From: Haplomitrium mnioides
Taxonomy: Eukaryota > Marchantiophyta > Haplomitriopsida > Calobryales
Length of the DNA: 42,536 nt
Reading direction: 5' to 3'
Assembly: GCA_049999725.1 (NCBI GenBank)
Contig: JBNGIS010036114.1
Coordinates: 1-42,536 of the forward strand
How positions within the stretch are numbered: the stretch's first letter is position 1; every line of letters begins with the position of its first letter. Made by a program: the position numbers and the translations under genes. The notes beneath the pieces are model-generated. The model saw only the letters and a list, made by a program, of their open reading frames with translations, was not told where the DNA came from and ran no database searches. Positions 21,551-33,759 of the stretch are shown in pieces.

Positions 21551-24500
21551 AAGATCGCAAAAAGTAAGTAAACTAATGTGATTTCATTCATGCATTTCTT
21601 AATTTCTCATTTCTCATAACAAGTATGATAAATCTTTGTATAGACTTTATGCAACTTTCTAGAAGAAATGGGAAAACTCAAGTTGAAATAATATCTAGCA
21701 CTATAAGCACTTATGATTTGTGCATTTTGATTGTCAAGCAAGATCAAAGGTTTATTAGACAATGTAACCTCCTTGGGCAGAACTTGTTGTATGTCTTTTG
21801 CATACGACCCTCTAATCTCTTCATAAGATTTACATCAAATCTAGAATCTAGTTCTCCTTGAAATCAAAATAGGCCTATACTAAGAGAATGGAAACAAATC
21901 TATGCAATATAGCCTTAAAAGAGCTAGTCAAGCTAGTTCATGATTGTGAGAGCTTTAACCAAATATGAAAGAGGTCTTCAACAAACCCATTTAGAGCATT
22001 AAACCCAATTTTTTATCAAAACTTTGACCTTGTTCAACAATTTTACTTGAATGTCAAAACAACTGTTGAAAAGAAAAAAAAAAAGTATCCCTAAAAGAGT
22101 GGATGTGGAAAACCCTACAAAGCCAAACCCACAAAATAAATGAGAGCCTAGAATACTAGAAGAAATTCCTACAAAAATAAACATCAAGGATGTTCCTACT
22201 GTTAGAAGAAAGCAACTTGCTCAAGTTGAAAAAATCATTGCAAGTCAAACAAAGAAGTCAAAAGGTGAAGATGTCCATACTTCATGGCCACCATGTCCAT
22301 CGACTTGACCTTTTGGTCAAAGTAATCTGACCAAAGTACTTGTCGACTGCTTGTATAATAATCTAAACACAATTAGCAACATTGCAAGAAGAGACTTTTG
22401 AAACAAATCTCTATGGACATCCAATTGCAAATAAAGAGGGCTGCAAGTCTCAATAGAATGGAACAATCAATATATAGAAGTGCTAACAACTATATAAAAA
22501 TGCAAACTTAAGGAAATGAGCTCAATGTGAGATTGAGTGTGGTCTTCACAAACGTGGGCTTGTCTTCCAACAAACAAAGTATGGTATAGGTTCTCGTTCA
22601 AGGTGGAAAAGGTGTCTATAGGGGACTAGGACCTCTATTGCAACCTTGGGTCTATCTTTGATTCTTATTCTTAAGATAGCTCCAACCCAAATTCTCTACT
22701 AAACAAGTTCCTCGACTCCACCTTGTCATAACATACATTTTTCACTTTAATATAAATGAAGCATAAGAACAGATGTCCATTCATCATTCTCCTCTTTATA
22801 CACCAAGATTTTTGCAATTGCAGTAGACTGCAACAACCTATTTCGTTGTCATTCCTACAATAATCTCCAACTTTGATTTTGTCTGCAATCAACTCCTTTA
22901 CACTACTAAAGGCTCCTCATGAGATGCTCCATCTGATCCTAGAGTACCTCCTCAAAAACAAGCTCAATGGCTAGTAGTCTGTCTAAACCTCAATTCTCAA
23001 CTCACCATGAGCAACGATTGAATCAAAACCCATGTAAAGACAAAGCTTAGCAAAAAATGCATAACAAAGAGCACATTCTTGAAATCACTTCACCAAATTT
23101 CGCTCTATCAATAGAGCTTTGAACAAATTCTCAAAATCATTCAACCAGATTTTGCTCTCTCGATAGAACTTTGAAGAGCCTCAGACCATTTCCTACGTAC
23201 TCATCTGTCAATAAAAACTTGAAGAGCATCAACTCTTGCAACAAATGTTCTCTTAACCCTAGAAGCTAGTTTCCTACCATTCTTTTGCAAAAATAAAAAC
23301 CTAACGCTACTCTTTGATTTTTTCCCTCGAACCATTAGGCCAATATCATCTTTGGTCTTTGTTATTAGCTAAGAATATTTGTGATAATGTCATGGTATAA
23401 AGCTTTTTCTTGGTTGAAATATTGGCACATACCCTTTTAAAAAGGCTTAGACAAGTAACCCGGCTTAACCAAGCTCATGATAGTATTCAAAACACCCACA
23501 CATACTCTTTACATGAGAAAGTTGAATTATAAAATGTCATAAAGCAATTCTTTGATGTGACAACAAAGATGAAATAGTCAATGCATTAATATCAGGCTGA
23601 TATAAGCAATTATAAAGCTTCAAATGCTTTAGAATACACCACTTTCTTTGCATAGCCAAAATTGCATTGCCAACCGATCTAATTGACCTTTGATGCTCAT
23701 GTCTATGAAACGGGAATTGTCCTTCTATACTTGATTACAAACCCAACAATTAGCGTGAGATCAAAAACATTTTAAAATCTTCTTAGTTATTAAAGCTACT
23801 TGAGATTTTTTTGATCCTTACAAGAGAAGCTACTATAGAAATTTGTATGTCTGTTAATGCGTTGAAAATCTTGTCAAACTCTTTGACAACATCATTGATC
23901 AAATTGGTTCTCTTCTTACTCACAAAGTGTAACAAAATGCTAGAGTATTTTGTGAAACTTTCCATCTACAACTAAAGTCTTTAGGATGCTCTTCTTTCTA
24001 TTACCCACAACAACTAGGCTCACGAGAAAATCAGACACCTCCGAATTCCTCAACAATACGGAGAGCTTCTCCATATTGTCATTCACTTTGAGAAGGACAT
24101 TGGTGGTCAAAGAGAGCTTTGTAAGATCAAAACCATATCCTCTTACATTAGAGACCATCTTGGCAATTGTATGTCTTCACTTGCTACTTTGTTTGCTAGG
24201 CGTTACAAACACATCAATAATATTGAGATTGATAGCATTGGAACAAAAAGAGGAGAAGTGAACAAAAGAAGCAACAACAGTCAATCAAACACAAAGAACT
24301 ATAGCGCTAAGTGTATAAGAATTTCAACTAGTTGTGATATTTGATATGAAGTCTCAAAGGCAAGAAGCAACTTAAGTTCATACTTCTATTATCATTGTTA
24401 GATGAATTGTCATCAATAAATCTTCCATCATGAACTAGAATCCTTGGCAAAGAATAACATCAAATCTAACCATGTTCTTCATCCATTGGAAGATGGTGGT

Positions 24501-24780
24501 GTCCTTCTCGTAGCAATCAATTGTTGTACAAGAAACAAACCAGACATTTCAAATGAAGTGTGTAGTCAACCACATCAAAGAAAGTATTTTCCTCAAGATT
24601 GAATGTTGCTTTGGCTAAGCCTTGATCTAAAGCCAAATAGTAGTATGCCAAAAAATACCTCACCAAAACCTGCATTGAAGCCTATTTAAACTACTTAATA
24701 GATTAGTTCTCATCAAATGAATAGGTTGATTTGGGATTGTAGGAATGGGATGATCATTTTTCAAATATTTCAAAGCTTGT
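21551..24780. other. AT-rich, no gene recognised
   Basis: No frame carries a recognisable domain. Two copies of a roughly 50-bp unit lie at 23075-23123 and 23127-23176 (ATTCTTGAAATCACTTCA / ATTCTCAAAATCATTCAA, each ending in an AGAGCTTTGAA / AGAACTTTGAA phrase). Confidence 0.35.
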
Positions 24781-25095
24781 GCTATAGTGAGTTCAATTGA
24801 AGGCTACTAGCAAGTGAGAGCAAAAAATACCCACAAGCATAAAAATTTTCCATGATATAAGTGGCTTCAACATGTTTGACTCGAGCACCTTCATCACAAG
24901 AAAAAATTTTTGACATGATATAGAGTGGCTCAAGCACCTTCATCCTTTGACTCCTTTGCAACAAAAAAAAAACTTTAGTCATTTGTCATCATTGACAGAA
25001 ATGACTAACCAAATAGGTAACATAGAGAAATGATGATATATCTTAGTTATGCAAAAGACTTTTAAGCATTTATCATCATTGACAAAAATAACTAT
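24781..25095. repeat. Short duplications and a hairpin beside element A
   Basis: CATGATATA..GTGGCT followed by GAGCACCTTCATC or CAAGCACCTTCATC occurs twice (about 24850-24895 and 24915-24945). TCATCATTGACA[AG]AAAT occurs at about 24985 and 25075. 24976-25007 forms a stem between TAGTCATTT and AAATGACTA that continues as GTCA/TGAC after a small bulge. Confidence 0.5.
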
Positions 25096-25545
25096 TGTAA
25101 TAGTGCAAGCACAATGTTGTATTATATATAAGAAAGTAGAGAGAAGTGAAAGAAGTAGAAGGGTTGAAATCATTTAATATTACTTGCCTTTGAAGTTACA
25201 TTAAGTGAAGTGGTACAAGGTTGCTTTTAGGGTTCAAGTGGGATAAGATTACTTGCCTTTGAAGCTACTTTTAGATAAGTAAAATAAGATCACTTTTAAG
25301 GTTGAAATTGGAAGTGACTTGTAAGTGAAAGAAGGGGGATGACACCATCTTCTCTTGTATAAATAGAAGGGCTTTATTGCCTCACTTCTCATTCTAGAGT
25401 TCCTCTCAAATCACTTGGGTTGTTTGGTTTTTTGCTTACACTCTTGGTTTTAGCTTAGACCTTGAGTTGCATTTGGTTGAAGAACTCTATTGGAGTTCAC
25501 GATGAGTTCTTACTCATTTGGAGTTTGCATTTGAGTTCTTTTACA
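25096..25545 (+). repeat. 5' LTR of element A (Ty3/gypsy chromovirus)
   Basis: Starts TGTAATAGTGCAAG and ends TTCTTTTACA. It is similar along its length to the two LTRs of element B. Shared landmarks are the repeated AGGGTT and AGTGACTTGTAAGTGAA in U3, a TATA-like GTATAAATAGAAGGGCTT at about 25366, TTCCTCTCAAATCACTTGGG and GAGTTCTTACTCATTTGG. It is longer than the B copies because of extra U3 sub-repeats. Confidence 0.8.
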
Positions 25546-25584
25546 TTGTTACCAAAACTCTAGCTCTTTTTGGTGGTGAGCTAC

Positions 25585-26200
25585 ATGGAGAATTAAGGCT
25601 GTTGCAATATCTTTCACGTTTTTTGTAAGTAAGAATAAAAAGAAGAGAAAATTTTCGAGATAAAGAGAGTTGTGGGCGATTTCCAACACTAAATGCATAT
25701 GATGAGAAGACAATTTGTGGTGTATTTAAGAACTTCATATTAATTTATGAGCAATATTTTGAAACTACAAACATTAGAGAAGGTGGTCGACAAGTTCTAC
25801 TTGTAGAAAGTTAATTAGAAGAAGTTGTAAAGACTTGGTGGAGATATCAAATAGAGCAAATACAATGTGAATTTGTTACTCATATTGCTTTTTGGTGTGA
25901 TTTCATAGAAGTGGTGATTTCAAGATTTAGAGTTTTCAATGCTTCAAAAGTAGCAAGAGATTGATTGGCCAAATTGAAGCAACTTGGTATATTGAGAAGC
26001 TATGCTACAAAATTTTAGAATATAATTATTCAAATTCATGATATAAGAGAAGAAGAAACACTAAACCACTTTGTTTAGGGATTGAAGCCTCGTACGTGGA
26101 TAGAAGCAACAATGATAGAGCCTACTTAATTGGAAGAAGCAATGTGCATGGGAGAGTGGTATGACTCATTACTTGCTTCTAAAGAAGTTAGGTCATGTCT
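25585..26200 (+). pseudogene. Element A gag
   Basis: Begins MEN at 25585, like element B, and after early stops reads YEQYFETTNIREGGRQVLL, VVKTWWRYQIEQIQCEF, ISRFRVFNASKVARD, LKQLGILRSYATKF and IHDIREEETLNHFV, ending near MIEPT and EEAMCMGEWYDSLLASKE. This is the Retrotrans_gag (capsid) type of plant chromoviruses. Several in-frame stops show it is not functional. Confidence 0.75.
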
Positions 26201-26269
26201 TTGATCATTTGAACAACTTACTCTGAACTTCACTAGCTCTAATAGAATTAAAAGCTTGACAAGTATTTG

Positions 26270-26640
26270 AAGTACCTTGTTTTGTCTTGACAGTATGATT
26301 GAGAAGCATTTTTGTAGAATAATGGTAGATTGCAAGAGTTCTGAAATTTTTTTGTCAACACGTTTTGCTAAGATAATCAAAGAAAAAAATATACTTATAA
26401 TGGAGAGTGTTGTGACTATGTTCGATGGCCAAAAGCATGACGTATTTCACTCTCAAAAGCTATTCCTTCTAAGGATTGGAAAAGAGTGTGTAGAATCTAT
26501 GCAATTTGTTATTGCCTCTGTACAATTTGACATCATTTTAAGCTTTCTTTGGCTTGAAGACCGATCTCCTCAAGTTGATTGGGAAAAACGACAAATTCAA
26601 ATTACTTTACATAGAAAGCAATGTTTTTAGAGCATCCAAT
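26270..26640 (+). pseudogene. Element A protease region
   Basis: The plus frame at 26277-26630 reads as the retropepsin of the same element. IMVDCKSSEIFLSTRFAK corresponds to the active-site loop but has D-C-K in place of D-S/T-G, so the catalytic site is lost. FDIILSFLWLE corresponds to the usual I-L-G/L-W strand (DIILG.WL). Element B shows the matching piece with D-S-E. Confidence 0.65.
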
Positions 26641-26659
26641 ACAATTGGTGAAGAGGTCC

Positions 26660-28095
26660 AAATCAAATGAACATATTACCTTTCGTGGAGCAAGAGTTGC
26701 ATGTTTTCGCTATTTGGATCAAGCCTATTATAGACTTGAGTAAGGAGGGAGGAAAATTTGTGTATACCTCAATGATAGATGATATTTTGAAGGAGTTTTC
26801 AAATGTGTTTCAAGAAGATTTTCCAAAAGAGTTGCCATATAACTGAGGAATGCTCTTTTCGATTGAGTTGATATTAAGAAGTACTCATTATAATCGGTTT
26901 ATATGTCGGTTATCACCACAATAGTTAAAAGAGCTTCAAAAAACCTTGATGGACTTTCTTGAGAAGGATTTCATTCAACATAGTACTTTGCTATAGAGAG
27001 CACTAGTATTCTTTGTTCCAAAGAAAGATGATGGATTTCGTCTTTGTACAGACTATCATGGCTTGAACAATCAAACAGCGAAGAATGGTTATTCTTTACT
27101 ATGTATTGATCTTCAAAGTGGTTGTTGCCAAATTCTTATAAAGCGAAGTGATATGTCAAAAACAACTTTTTGCACAAGATATTGGCATTTTGAGTGGAAG
27201 GTTTTTACATTTAGTCTTACTAATGCTCTGGCAACATTCATGGATCAAATGCATCAAGCTTTTGATGGGTTATTGGATAAGTCAATGTTGGTGTTCTTGG
27301 ACGACATACCTATCTTAGTAAGAGTGAAGTTGAGCATTGTAATCATCTCAAGAAGGTATTGGAAAGATTGCACAATTGGAAGTTTTATTGCAAGAAGTCT
27401 AAATGTGAGTTTTAGAAGCAAGAGGTGACTTATCTAAGGTATAAAGTATCTATGGATGGCATCAAGATGGAGAAAGAGAAAATTAAGGCTAGCACAAAAT
27501 GTCCAACGCCAAAGGAAGCAAAGGATGTTTGAGCTTTCAATGGATTAACAAGTTTTTATCAACAATTTATTCATTGCTATGCTTATATTGATGCACTGCT
27601 TATGGATCGGCTAAGCAAGGAGGAAAAGTTTCAATGGACAAACAAATAGCAAAAGTTATTTCAACAACTCAATGATGCAATCTCTTCTCATCAAATTCTA
27701 CAGTTATATGATCTAAAAGCACGTTGTATAGTTGAATTTAATGCATCTAAATTTGCTATTGAAGTAAAGTTACAACAAGAGTTTGAGGATGGATTTCAAT
27801 CAGCCGCCTTCATATCACGTCGATTAAATATGGTGGAGAGAGACTATATTGCAAGGGATAGAGAGTAGTTAGCTATGGTTAATACTACCAAGGTTTAGAG
27901 ACACTATCTTTTGGGTAAATTTGTACTTATATGCATTGATCACAAGCCCTTGATGTAACCAATTCATTTGAAAAATATGACAAGTCGTTGTTATTGGTAG
28001 GAAAATCAGATAAAACTCTTTGATATCAAGTTGGAGTACAAGCCAAGAAGGCTCCATACTATTCTAGATGCTTTATCACGACGACTAGATTATTG
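26660..28095 (+). pseudogene. Element A reverse transcriptase and RNase H
   Basis: Readable in order: [78 protein letters not shown], then a gap where the PRIDDLLD segment should be. FTFSLTNALATFMDQMHQAF and the RT box MLVFLDD (about 27290) follow. The RNase H part (TSFYQQFIHCYAYID, FNASKFAIEVKLQQEFEDG) reaches a DALSRR-like end near 28080. Stops and frameshifts are frequent. Confidence 0.75.
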
Positions 28096-28379
28096 ACAAA
28101 TACATTGGAGGTAGCAAATGTTAGCATATTACATTTTGATGAAGCAACAAGTGAAGGTTTTCAACAAAAACTACAAGAAGATGCATTTTTTAATCTTGCT
28201 CGGATATATCTCGCGGTCAATGATGGTGAGTATCATACATTTTCCATTCAAGATGGTATTATTTATTGAGATGATCAAATATTTGTTCCACAAGATGATG
28301 CGCTTCAAATGGCCTATTTATAAGAAGCATATCTAATCTCTAGACATCTTTAAGTAGAAAAGACTATAGAATTGCTTCA

Positions 28380-29000
28380 ACAAACTTGGCGGTAGCCAAA
28401 CCTAGCTCGAGGCGTTCATGATTTTGTTCGCTATTGTGAAAATTATCAACAAAAAAAGGCTTCAAATAAAAAATGAGCTAGACTTCTTTAGCCACTACCG
28501 ATACCTACAACCCGTTGGAAGCATGTAAGTTTGGATCTTGTCACTTCACTTCCAACTACGCATGGTGGGTTTACTGCCATTGTGGTGTTTGTAGACTAGC
28601 TCAACAAACATATTTGTTTATCACCAATGGTGGATACAATGGATGCTCCACAATTGGCCAAAACTTAATTTGATATAGTCTTTCGTTATTATAGAATACC
28701 CAAGGTGCTAATATTTGATAGAGATCTATGATTCACTATGAAGTCTTGGCGAGAGTTGTTTACTCTTTTGGGTACCTCTCAATGTCTATGACTTATCATC
28801 CTCAAACAAATGGGCAAATTGAACGTGCTAATGGCACTATAAAGAATATGCTTTGAGCATTTATCAACGTTTATTATATAGATTGGGATAGTTTCTTGCT
28901 GGCTATGGAGTTTGCCTACAACAACTCCAAACAAACAAGTACTAGATTTTCTCCTTTCTTTCTTTATTTAGATCAACATCCTCTTGTTTTTTTATAGTTT
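28380..29000 (+). pseudogene. Element A integrase
   Basis: HDFVRYCENYQQKKAS at about 28410 is the zinc-binding CxxC end of the HHCC domain. WKHVSLDLVTSLPTTHGG carries the first catalytic Asp, KVLIFDRDL the second, and the Glu lies in the HPQTNGQIE-type stretch around 28800, now in another frame. FAYNNSKQTS-like sequence near 28915 ends the core. It would have inserted the element's cDNA. Disrupted by many stops. Confidence 0.7.
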
Positions 29001-29189
29001 TTTATCTCTTTCCTCTTCCAATGTTCCAAGTATTTCCACTTTTTTGTCTCATTTATCTTCTTTTTATCAAGATATCTGAAATCATCTTGTTATTACTCAA
29101 AATCGGCAAAAAAATATGTCAATAAACATCGTCATAGTTTCTCTTATGTTTTAGGTAGCCAAGTTATACTTTCTACTCATGATCTCTCT

Positions 29190-29612
29190 TTGTCTTTAGA
29201 TACTCAATTTTGTAAGCTATCTTTTGTTTGGATTGGTCCATTCTCAATTTCTCAAGTTATTTCTCTCGTTGCGTTCAAACTTTATCTTCCTCTCCATATG
29301 AAGATTCTTCTTGTGTTCCATATATCTAAACTTAAGCCTTTTATTTCTAGTCCATCTTCTTTTCTAAATTGTGTTCAAATTCCTCCTTCACCTATAGTTC
29401 TTGATGATCATGAAGAATATGAGGTGGATTGCATTTTGGCACAACAAGTTCTCAAACATGAGCAACATCATCAAGTTCAATATAATTTTTATGGAAGGGC
29501 TATTCACTTTATGATCCTATTTAAGACCAATGTTCTTATCTTGAGAATGTTCAAAAGGCTATTCAATTGTTTGAAACTTTCGGTCATAACGAGAACCACG
29601 TGGTCTAATTTG
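29190..29612 (+). pseudogene. Element A integrase C-terminus with chromodomain
   Basis: SFVWIGPFSISQVISLVAFK and FHISKLKPF are the GPF/Y module of chromovirus integrases. IVLDDHEEYEVDCILAQQVL then starts a chromodomain, which continues after a frameshift as QYLVLWKGYSLYDP and NVQKAIQLFE. In chromoviruses this domain directs integration to chromatin. The frame ends at about 29612, where element B would enter its LTR, but here no LTR follows. Confidence 0.75.
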
Positions 29613-29757
29613 GGTCATTTGGTTGTGTCATTTTGGTCAAATAGTTGAAATGATCCAAAACATCAAAATAGTCATTTTAGATAGCTAGTCATTTAGACAA
29701 CCATTTCTCGATAATTTGTCTTGCGTCACCTTCATTTTAGGTCATTTACGACGACTG
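29613..29757. other. Unassigned junction between gypsy and copia
   Basis: Short AT-rich stretch with repeated GTCATTT phrases. It is not the LTR seen in element B. Confidence 0.4.
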
Positions 29758-29910
29758 GTGTTTCATGCATATATAAAGCATATTGAGGTTGACTATCATT
29801 TTCTTCAAGAAAAGATGTAAGCAAAAGTTATGGAGCTCAAGTATATTTGTACTATAGAACAACAAGTTGATAGTCTTACTAAAGCATTGAGTCTAGTTTT
29901 ATTCTTCAAT
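29758..29910 (+). pseudogene. Ty1/copia RNase H C-terminus
   Basis: Reads KHIEVDYHFLQEKM, one stop, then AKVMELKYICTIEQQVDSLTKALS. This is the invariant end of Ty1/copia polyproteins (KHIE...F.RE...EL.Y..T..Q.AD..TKAL). Only this tail of the element is present, directly after the gypsy chromodomain region. Confidence 0.8.
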
Positions 29911-29950
29911 TTTTGAGTTTTATTATACATCTTACCTCTTTATAACCTTG

Positions 29951-29958
29951 AAGAGGAG
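29951..29958 (+). other. Polypurine tract of the copia fragment
   Basis: AAGAGGAG lies between the copia pol tail and the TG of its LTR. Assigned by position and composition. Confidence 0.6.
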
Positions 29959-30303
29959 TGTTACATCTACAAGCTATTATAGAGTAGATAGTCTAGTTTC
30001 TACGATTAACTAACTTATAGCTAATTCATGATTAAGTAAGTATTGTTATTCTAAAGTAAAACATTCTTGGACTACTTTAGCTAGTGAGAGAATAAACATT
30101 AATACATAACATATTAGGTATGAGAGAGTGAGAGTGAGCGAGGTTGAATATAAGAGCACTAGCTCACATGTAAGCCAAATCGATACTTGTTTATCACACG
30201 TAGAACTCCAACATTTCTTGTTCTTAAAACTCAATAAAATATTATAAGAACACTTTGCACAAATGCTTCCACCCTGATTCTTTTTCTTAGCTTTTCGCAA
30301 CAC
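29959..30303 (+). repeat. 3' LTR of the copia fragment (end approximate)
   Basis: Begins TGTTACATCTACAAGC after the polypurine tract. It contains a TATA-like GAATATAAGAG at about 30146 and AATAAAA at about 30233. CTTTTCGCAACA at about 30303 is a plausible CA end, but no partner LTR exists here to confirm it. Confidence 0.5.
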
Positions 30304-30465
30304 AACATTGAAGAAATAACATTGCAACAATCATGTGTTCTCTTTTGTATGCTTCACATTCAATTGACCAACCTTTTAGCTCTCTATTCAAAACCGATGC
30401 TATAAGTTCTTGTCAAAGTCTTATGTCTGCCAATGGTTGGCCAAAACTATCATCTAGTTTCCTTA

Positions 30466-30856
30466 TATAAAAGAACTCAATGACCAGATCCAAATGACTG
30501 AGAACTCATAGTGAACTCTAATAGAGTTCTACAACCAAAAGCAACTCAATGCCCAAGCCAAGACCAAGAGTGCAAGCAAAAGCCAAGCAACCAAAGAACC
30601 CAAGTGATTTGAGAGGAACTCCAGAATGAGGAGTGGAGCTAAGAAGCCCTTCTATTTATATAAGAGAAGAGGGTGTCATCCCTCTTTCTTCACTTACAAG
30701 TCACTTCTAATTTCAACCCTAAAAGTGACTCTCTACTGAAAGTGACTTCAAAGTCAAGTAATCTTATCTCAACCCTAAAAGTGACTCTCTACCACTTCCT
30801 TCACTCTTCTCTATTTTTTTTTATAAATAACAAAACCTTATTCTTGTACTATTACA
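30466..30856 (-). repeat. 3' LTR of element B
   Basis: On the minus strand it begins TGTAATAGTACAAG and ends TTCTTTTATA (CA changed to TA). It contains two copies of GAGTCACTTTTAGGGTTGA in U3 and a TATA box in CTTATATAAATAGAAGG at about 30660. The pol frame runs into it and stops at GAATAA inside the LTR. Confidence 0.85.
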
Positions 30857-31065
30857 TAATCCTCGTCATTGCCGCAACTTTCCAATATTTGAATAGCCTC
30901 TTGAGCATTCTCAAGATTTGAAGAAGGCTCCTAAGTAGCATCATGAAGTGGATAGTCTTTCTGCAAAACCTTGTATTGAACTTGTGGATGTTGTCATCGC
31001 TTGATAACTCTTTTTTCCAAAAAACGATCCATCTCAAATTCTTCATGATCATCAAGAACAATAGT
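30857..31065 (-). pseudogene. Element B chromodomain
   Basis: Minus-strand pieces in shifting frames give LDDHEEFEMDRFLEK, PQVQYKVLQKDYPLHDAT and NLENAQEAIQILESC followed by NDEDYVIVQE and a stop. This parallels the element A chromodomain. One aromatic-cage position appears changed (WKGY is LQKDY here). It ends inside the 3' LTR. Confidence 0.7.
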
Positions 31066-32156
31066 CAGAGAAGGAAGTTAAATACGATTTGGAAAAGAAG
31101 ATGGACTAGAAACAAAAAGCTTAAGTCTAGAGACATGAAATACATGATGAATCTTCATATTAAGAGGAAGGTCAAGTTTATAAGCAACGGAAGAAATAAC
31201 CTGAGAAATAGAGAAAGGACCAATCCATGCAAGAGGTAACTTATAGACTTAAGTATCTAAAGACAATGAGAGATCGTGAGTAGATAACATAACTTGGTAA
31301 CCTAAAACATAAGAGCAAGCACAGTGACGGCTATCGGCATATTTTTTTTCCAATTTTAAGCAACAATAAGATGACTACAAGCATCTTGCAAAGAAGAAGA
31401 TAAACAAGACAAAAAAGTAGAAATACTTGAATCATTGGAAGAAGAAGAAGAAAGAAAACCATCGGTAGCAAGAGGATGGCCTCAATTAAGAAAGAAAGAA
31501 GAAAACCCAATACTTATTTGTTTGGAGTTGTTGTAGGCAAACTCCACAACCAGTAAGAAACTATCACAATCCGTGTGATGAACGTTGCTAAACACACAAA
31601 GCATATCTTCTACAGTGCAATTAGCATGCTCCATTTGCCCATTTGTTTGAGGATGATAAGCAGTAGACATAGAGAGTTTGGTACTCAAAAGTGTGAACAA
31701 CTCTCGCCAGAACTTTCTAGTGAATCATGGATCTCTATCAGATATTAATACCTTTGGCATATCATAATATCAAAAGACTGTATCAAAGTAAATATTTGCC
31801 GATTGTGGAGCATCCACTATATCCATTAATGGTGCTAGATGAATTTGTTTGCTTAGCTTATCCACAAACACCACAATGGCAATAAACCCACGAGACGTGG
31901 TTGGAAGCAAAGTGACAAGATCTAAACTTTACATGTTCCCACCAAATAGTAGAAATCTATAATTATAGTTGAAAAAGACCAACTAGTTTTTGATTTGAAG
32001 CCTTGTTTTGTTGACAACTCTTACAAGAACGATTAAAGCCACAAACATCTTGAGCTAGGTTTGGCACCACCTAGTGCGTTGACGCAACTCCATAGTCTTG
32101 TTTACCCTAAAATGCCCACAGATTAGAATTTCATGTGCTTTTTGTAAACATGCCAT
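31066..32156 (-). pseudogene. Element B integrase
   Basis: The clearest part is 31482-31700, with LSMSTAYHPQTNGQMEHAN (the HPQTNGQ.E motif holding the catalytic Glu) and FLLVVEFAYNNSKQISIGFS. Upstream, around 31700-32060, the zinc-binding and first-Asp regions are only partly readable. Downstream the GPF/Y part is around 31200-31300. Broken by stops and shifts. Confidence 0.7.
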
Positions 32157-33194
32157 TCAAAGTGCATCATCTTGTAGAACATATATTTGATGGACTTGAT
32201 AGAAAATACCATCCCAAATGAAAAATGCATGATGTTCACTATCTTTGACCGTCAAATGTGCCTTAACGAGATTAAAGAAGATAGCTCCATGTAACTTTTG
32301 TTGAAAGCCATCACTGGTTGCTTCATCAAGATGCAATATACTAACATTTGTAACCTCCAATGTATTTAGACGATGAAACGGTCTTTGTGGCAATGCATCA
32401 GGAATAGTATGGAACCTTCTTTGCTTGTACTCCAACTTTATATCAAAGAGTTGTAGCTGATCTTCCCATTGATGATGACGACATGTTATATTTTCCAAGT
32501 GAAATGATTACAGCAAGTGCTTGTGATCAGTGCACATAAGTATATGCTTTCCTAAAAGAGAGTGTCTCCAAAATTTGGTAGCAAAAACCACTGCCAATTG
32601 CTCTCTATCCCTTGTAGAATAATTTCTCTCAGCTGCATTTAGCCAGCGTGACACAAAGGCAATCAGATAAAGTCCATCCTCAAACTCTTGTTGTAACACT
32701 GCTCCAATAGCAAAATTAGAGGCATCAAAATCAGCTATGCAATGTGCATTTAGATCATACGGTTGTAGAATTGGACAAGAAAACACCACATTCTTGAGTC
32801 GTTGAAATACCTCTTGCTCTTTGGTCATCCATTGAAACTTTGCCTCTTTGCCTAACAGATTCGTAGGCAATGCAGCAATATAAGCATAGTAATGGATGAA
32901 TCTTTGATAAAAACTTGCCAATCCATTGAAAGCTCGAACATCCTTGGTATTATTTGGCATTAGCCACTCTATAATAGTCTTAATCTTCTTTTCCTCCATC
33001 TTGATGTCATCCGTAGACACTTTATGTCCTATATAAGTCATCTTTTGCTTCCAAAACTCACACTTCGACTTCTTGGAATAAAACTTCCAATTGTGTAGTC
33101 TTTGCAATACTTCTTTAAGATGATCACGATGCTCAAAATCACTTTTACTAAAGATGAGTATATCGTCCAAAAACACCAACAATGACTTATCCAA
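32157..33194 (-). pseudogene. Element B RT C-terminal half and RNase H
   Basis: The frame 32508-33194 (228 codons) starts at MDKSLLVFLDDILIFSKS, with FLDD as the RT catalytic box. It continues with HLKEVLQRLHNWKFYSKKSK, YIGHKVSTDDIKM, AFNGLASFYQRFIHYYAYIA and the RNase H segment CIADFDASNFAIGAVLQQEF to RDREQLAVVFATKFWRHSLL and CTDHKHLL. After one stop, 32157-32498 continues with HHQWEDQLQLFDIKLEYKQ and IPDALPQRP. This is the best preserved piece of element B. Confidence 0.85.
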
Positions 33195-33273
33195 TAAACC
33201 ATCAAAAACTCAATGCATTTGATCCATGAATATTATCGAAGCATTAGTAAGGTCAAATGTAAGAACCTTCCAC

Positions 33274-33759
33274 TCAAAATGCTGAAACCTTATACGAAAA
33301 GTTGTCTTTGGCATATAACTTATCCAACAAATCATCAATACGAGGTAGAAGATAAGCATTCTTTATTAGTTGATTTTTCAAGCCTCGACAATCTATACAA
33401 AGACAAAATCCACCATCTTTCTTTGGCACAAATAATACCGGAGCTCCCCAAGGCAAAGTACTATGTTGAATAAAATCCTTCTCAAGAAGATCCGTCAATG
33501 TCTTTTGAAGTTTCTCTAGTTCTTGTAGTGATGACCAATATATAGCCCGATTATAAAGAGTACTTTCTGGTATCAACTCAATCAGAAAAGACATTTCGTG
33601 ATCATGTGGTAACCCTTTTGGCAAATCCTCCGGAAACAAATATGCAAACTCTTTCAAAATATCATCTGTCATTGATATAGGCGCACTTTTTCCTCCCTCT
33701 TTACTCAAGTTTATGATGGGCTTGATCCAAACAACAAAGATAAGCAACTCTTGCTCCAC
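33274..33759 (-). pseudogene. Element B RT N-terminal half
   Basis: Contains [80 protein letters not shown] and [14 protein letters not shown]. These are the first RT blocks. The frame then fails, and the block between DLRSGYHQ and the FLDD box (about 33195-33275) is shortened and shifted, so RT cannot be made in one piece. Confidence 0.85.

Noticed and set aside
33213-33473. Plus-strand frame opposite the element B RT
   Set aside because: Antisense shadow of a clear minus-strand RT sequence.
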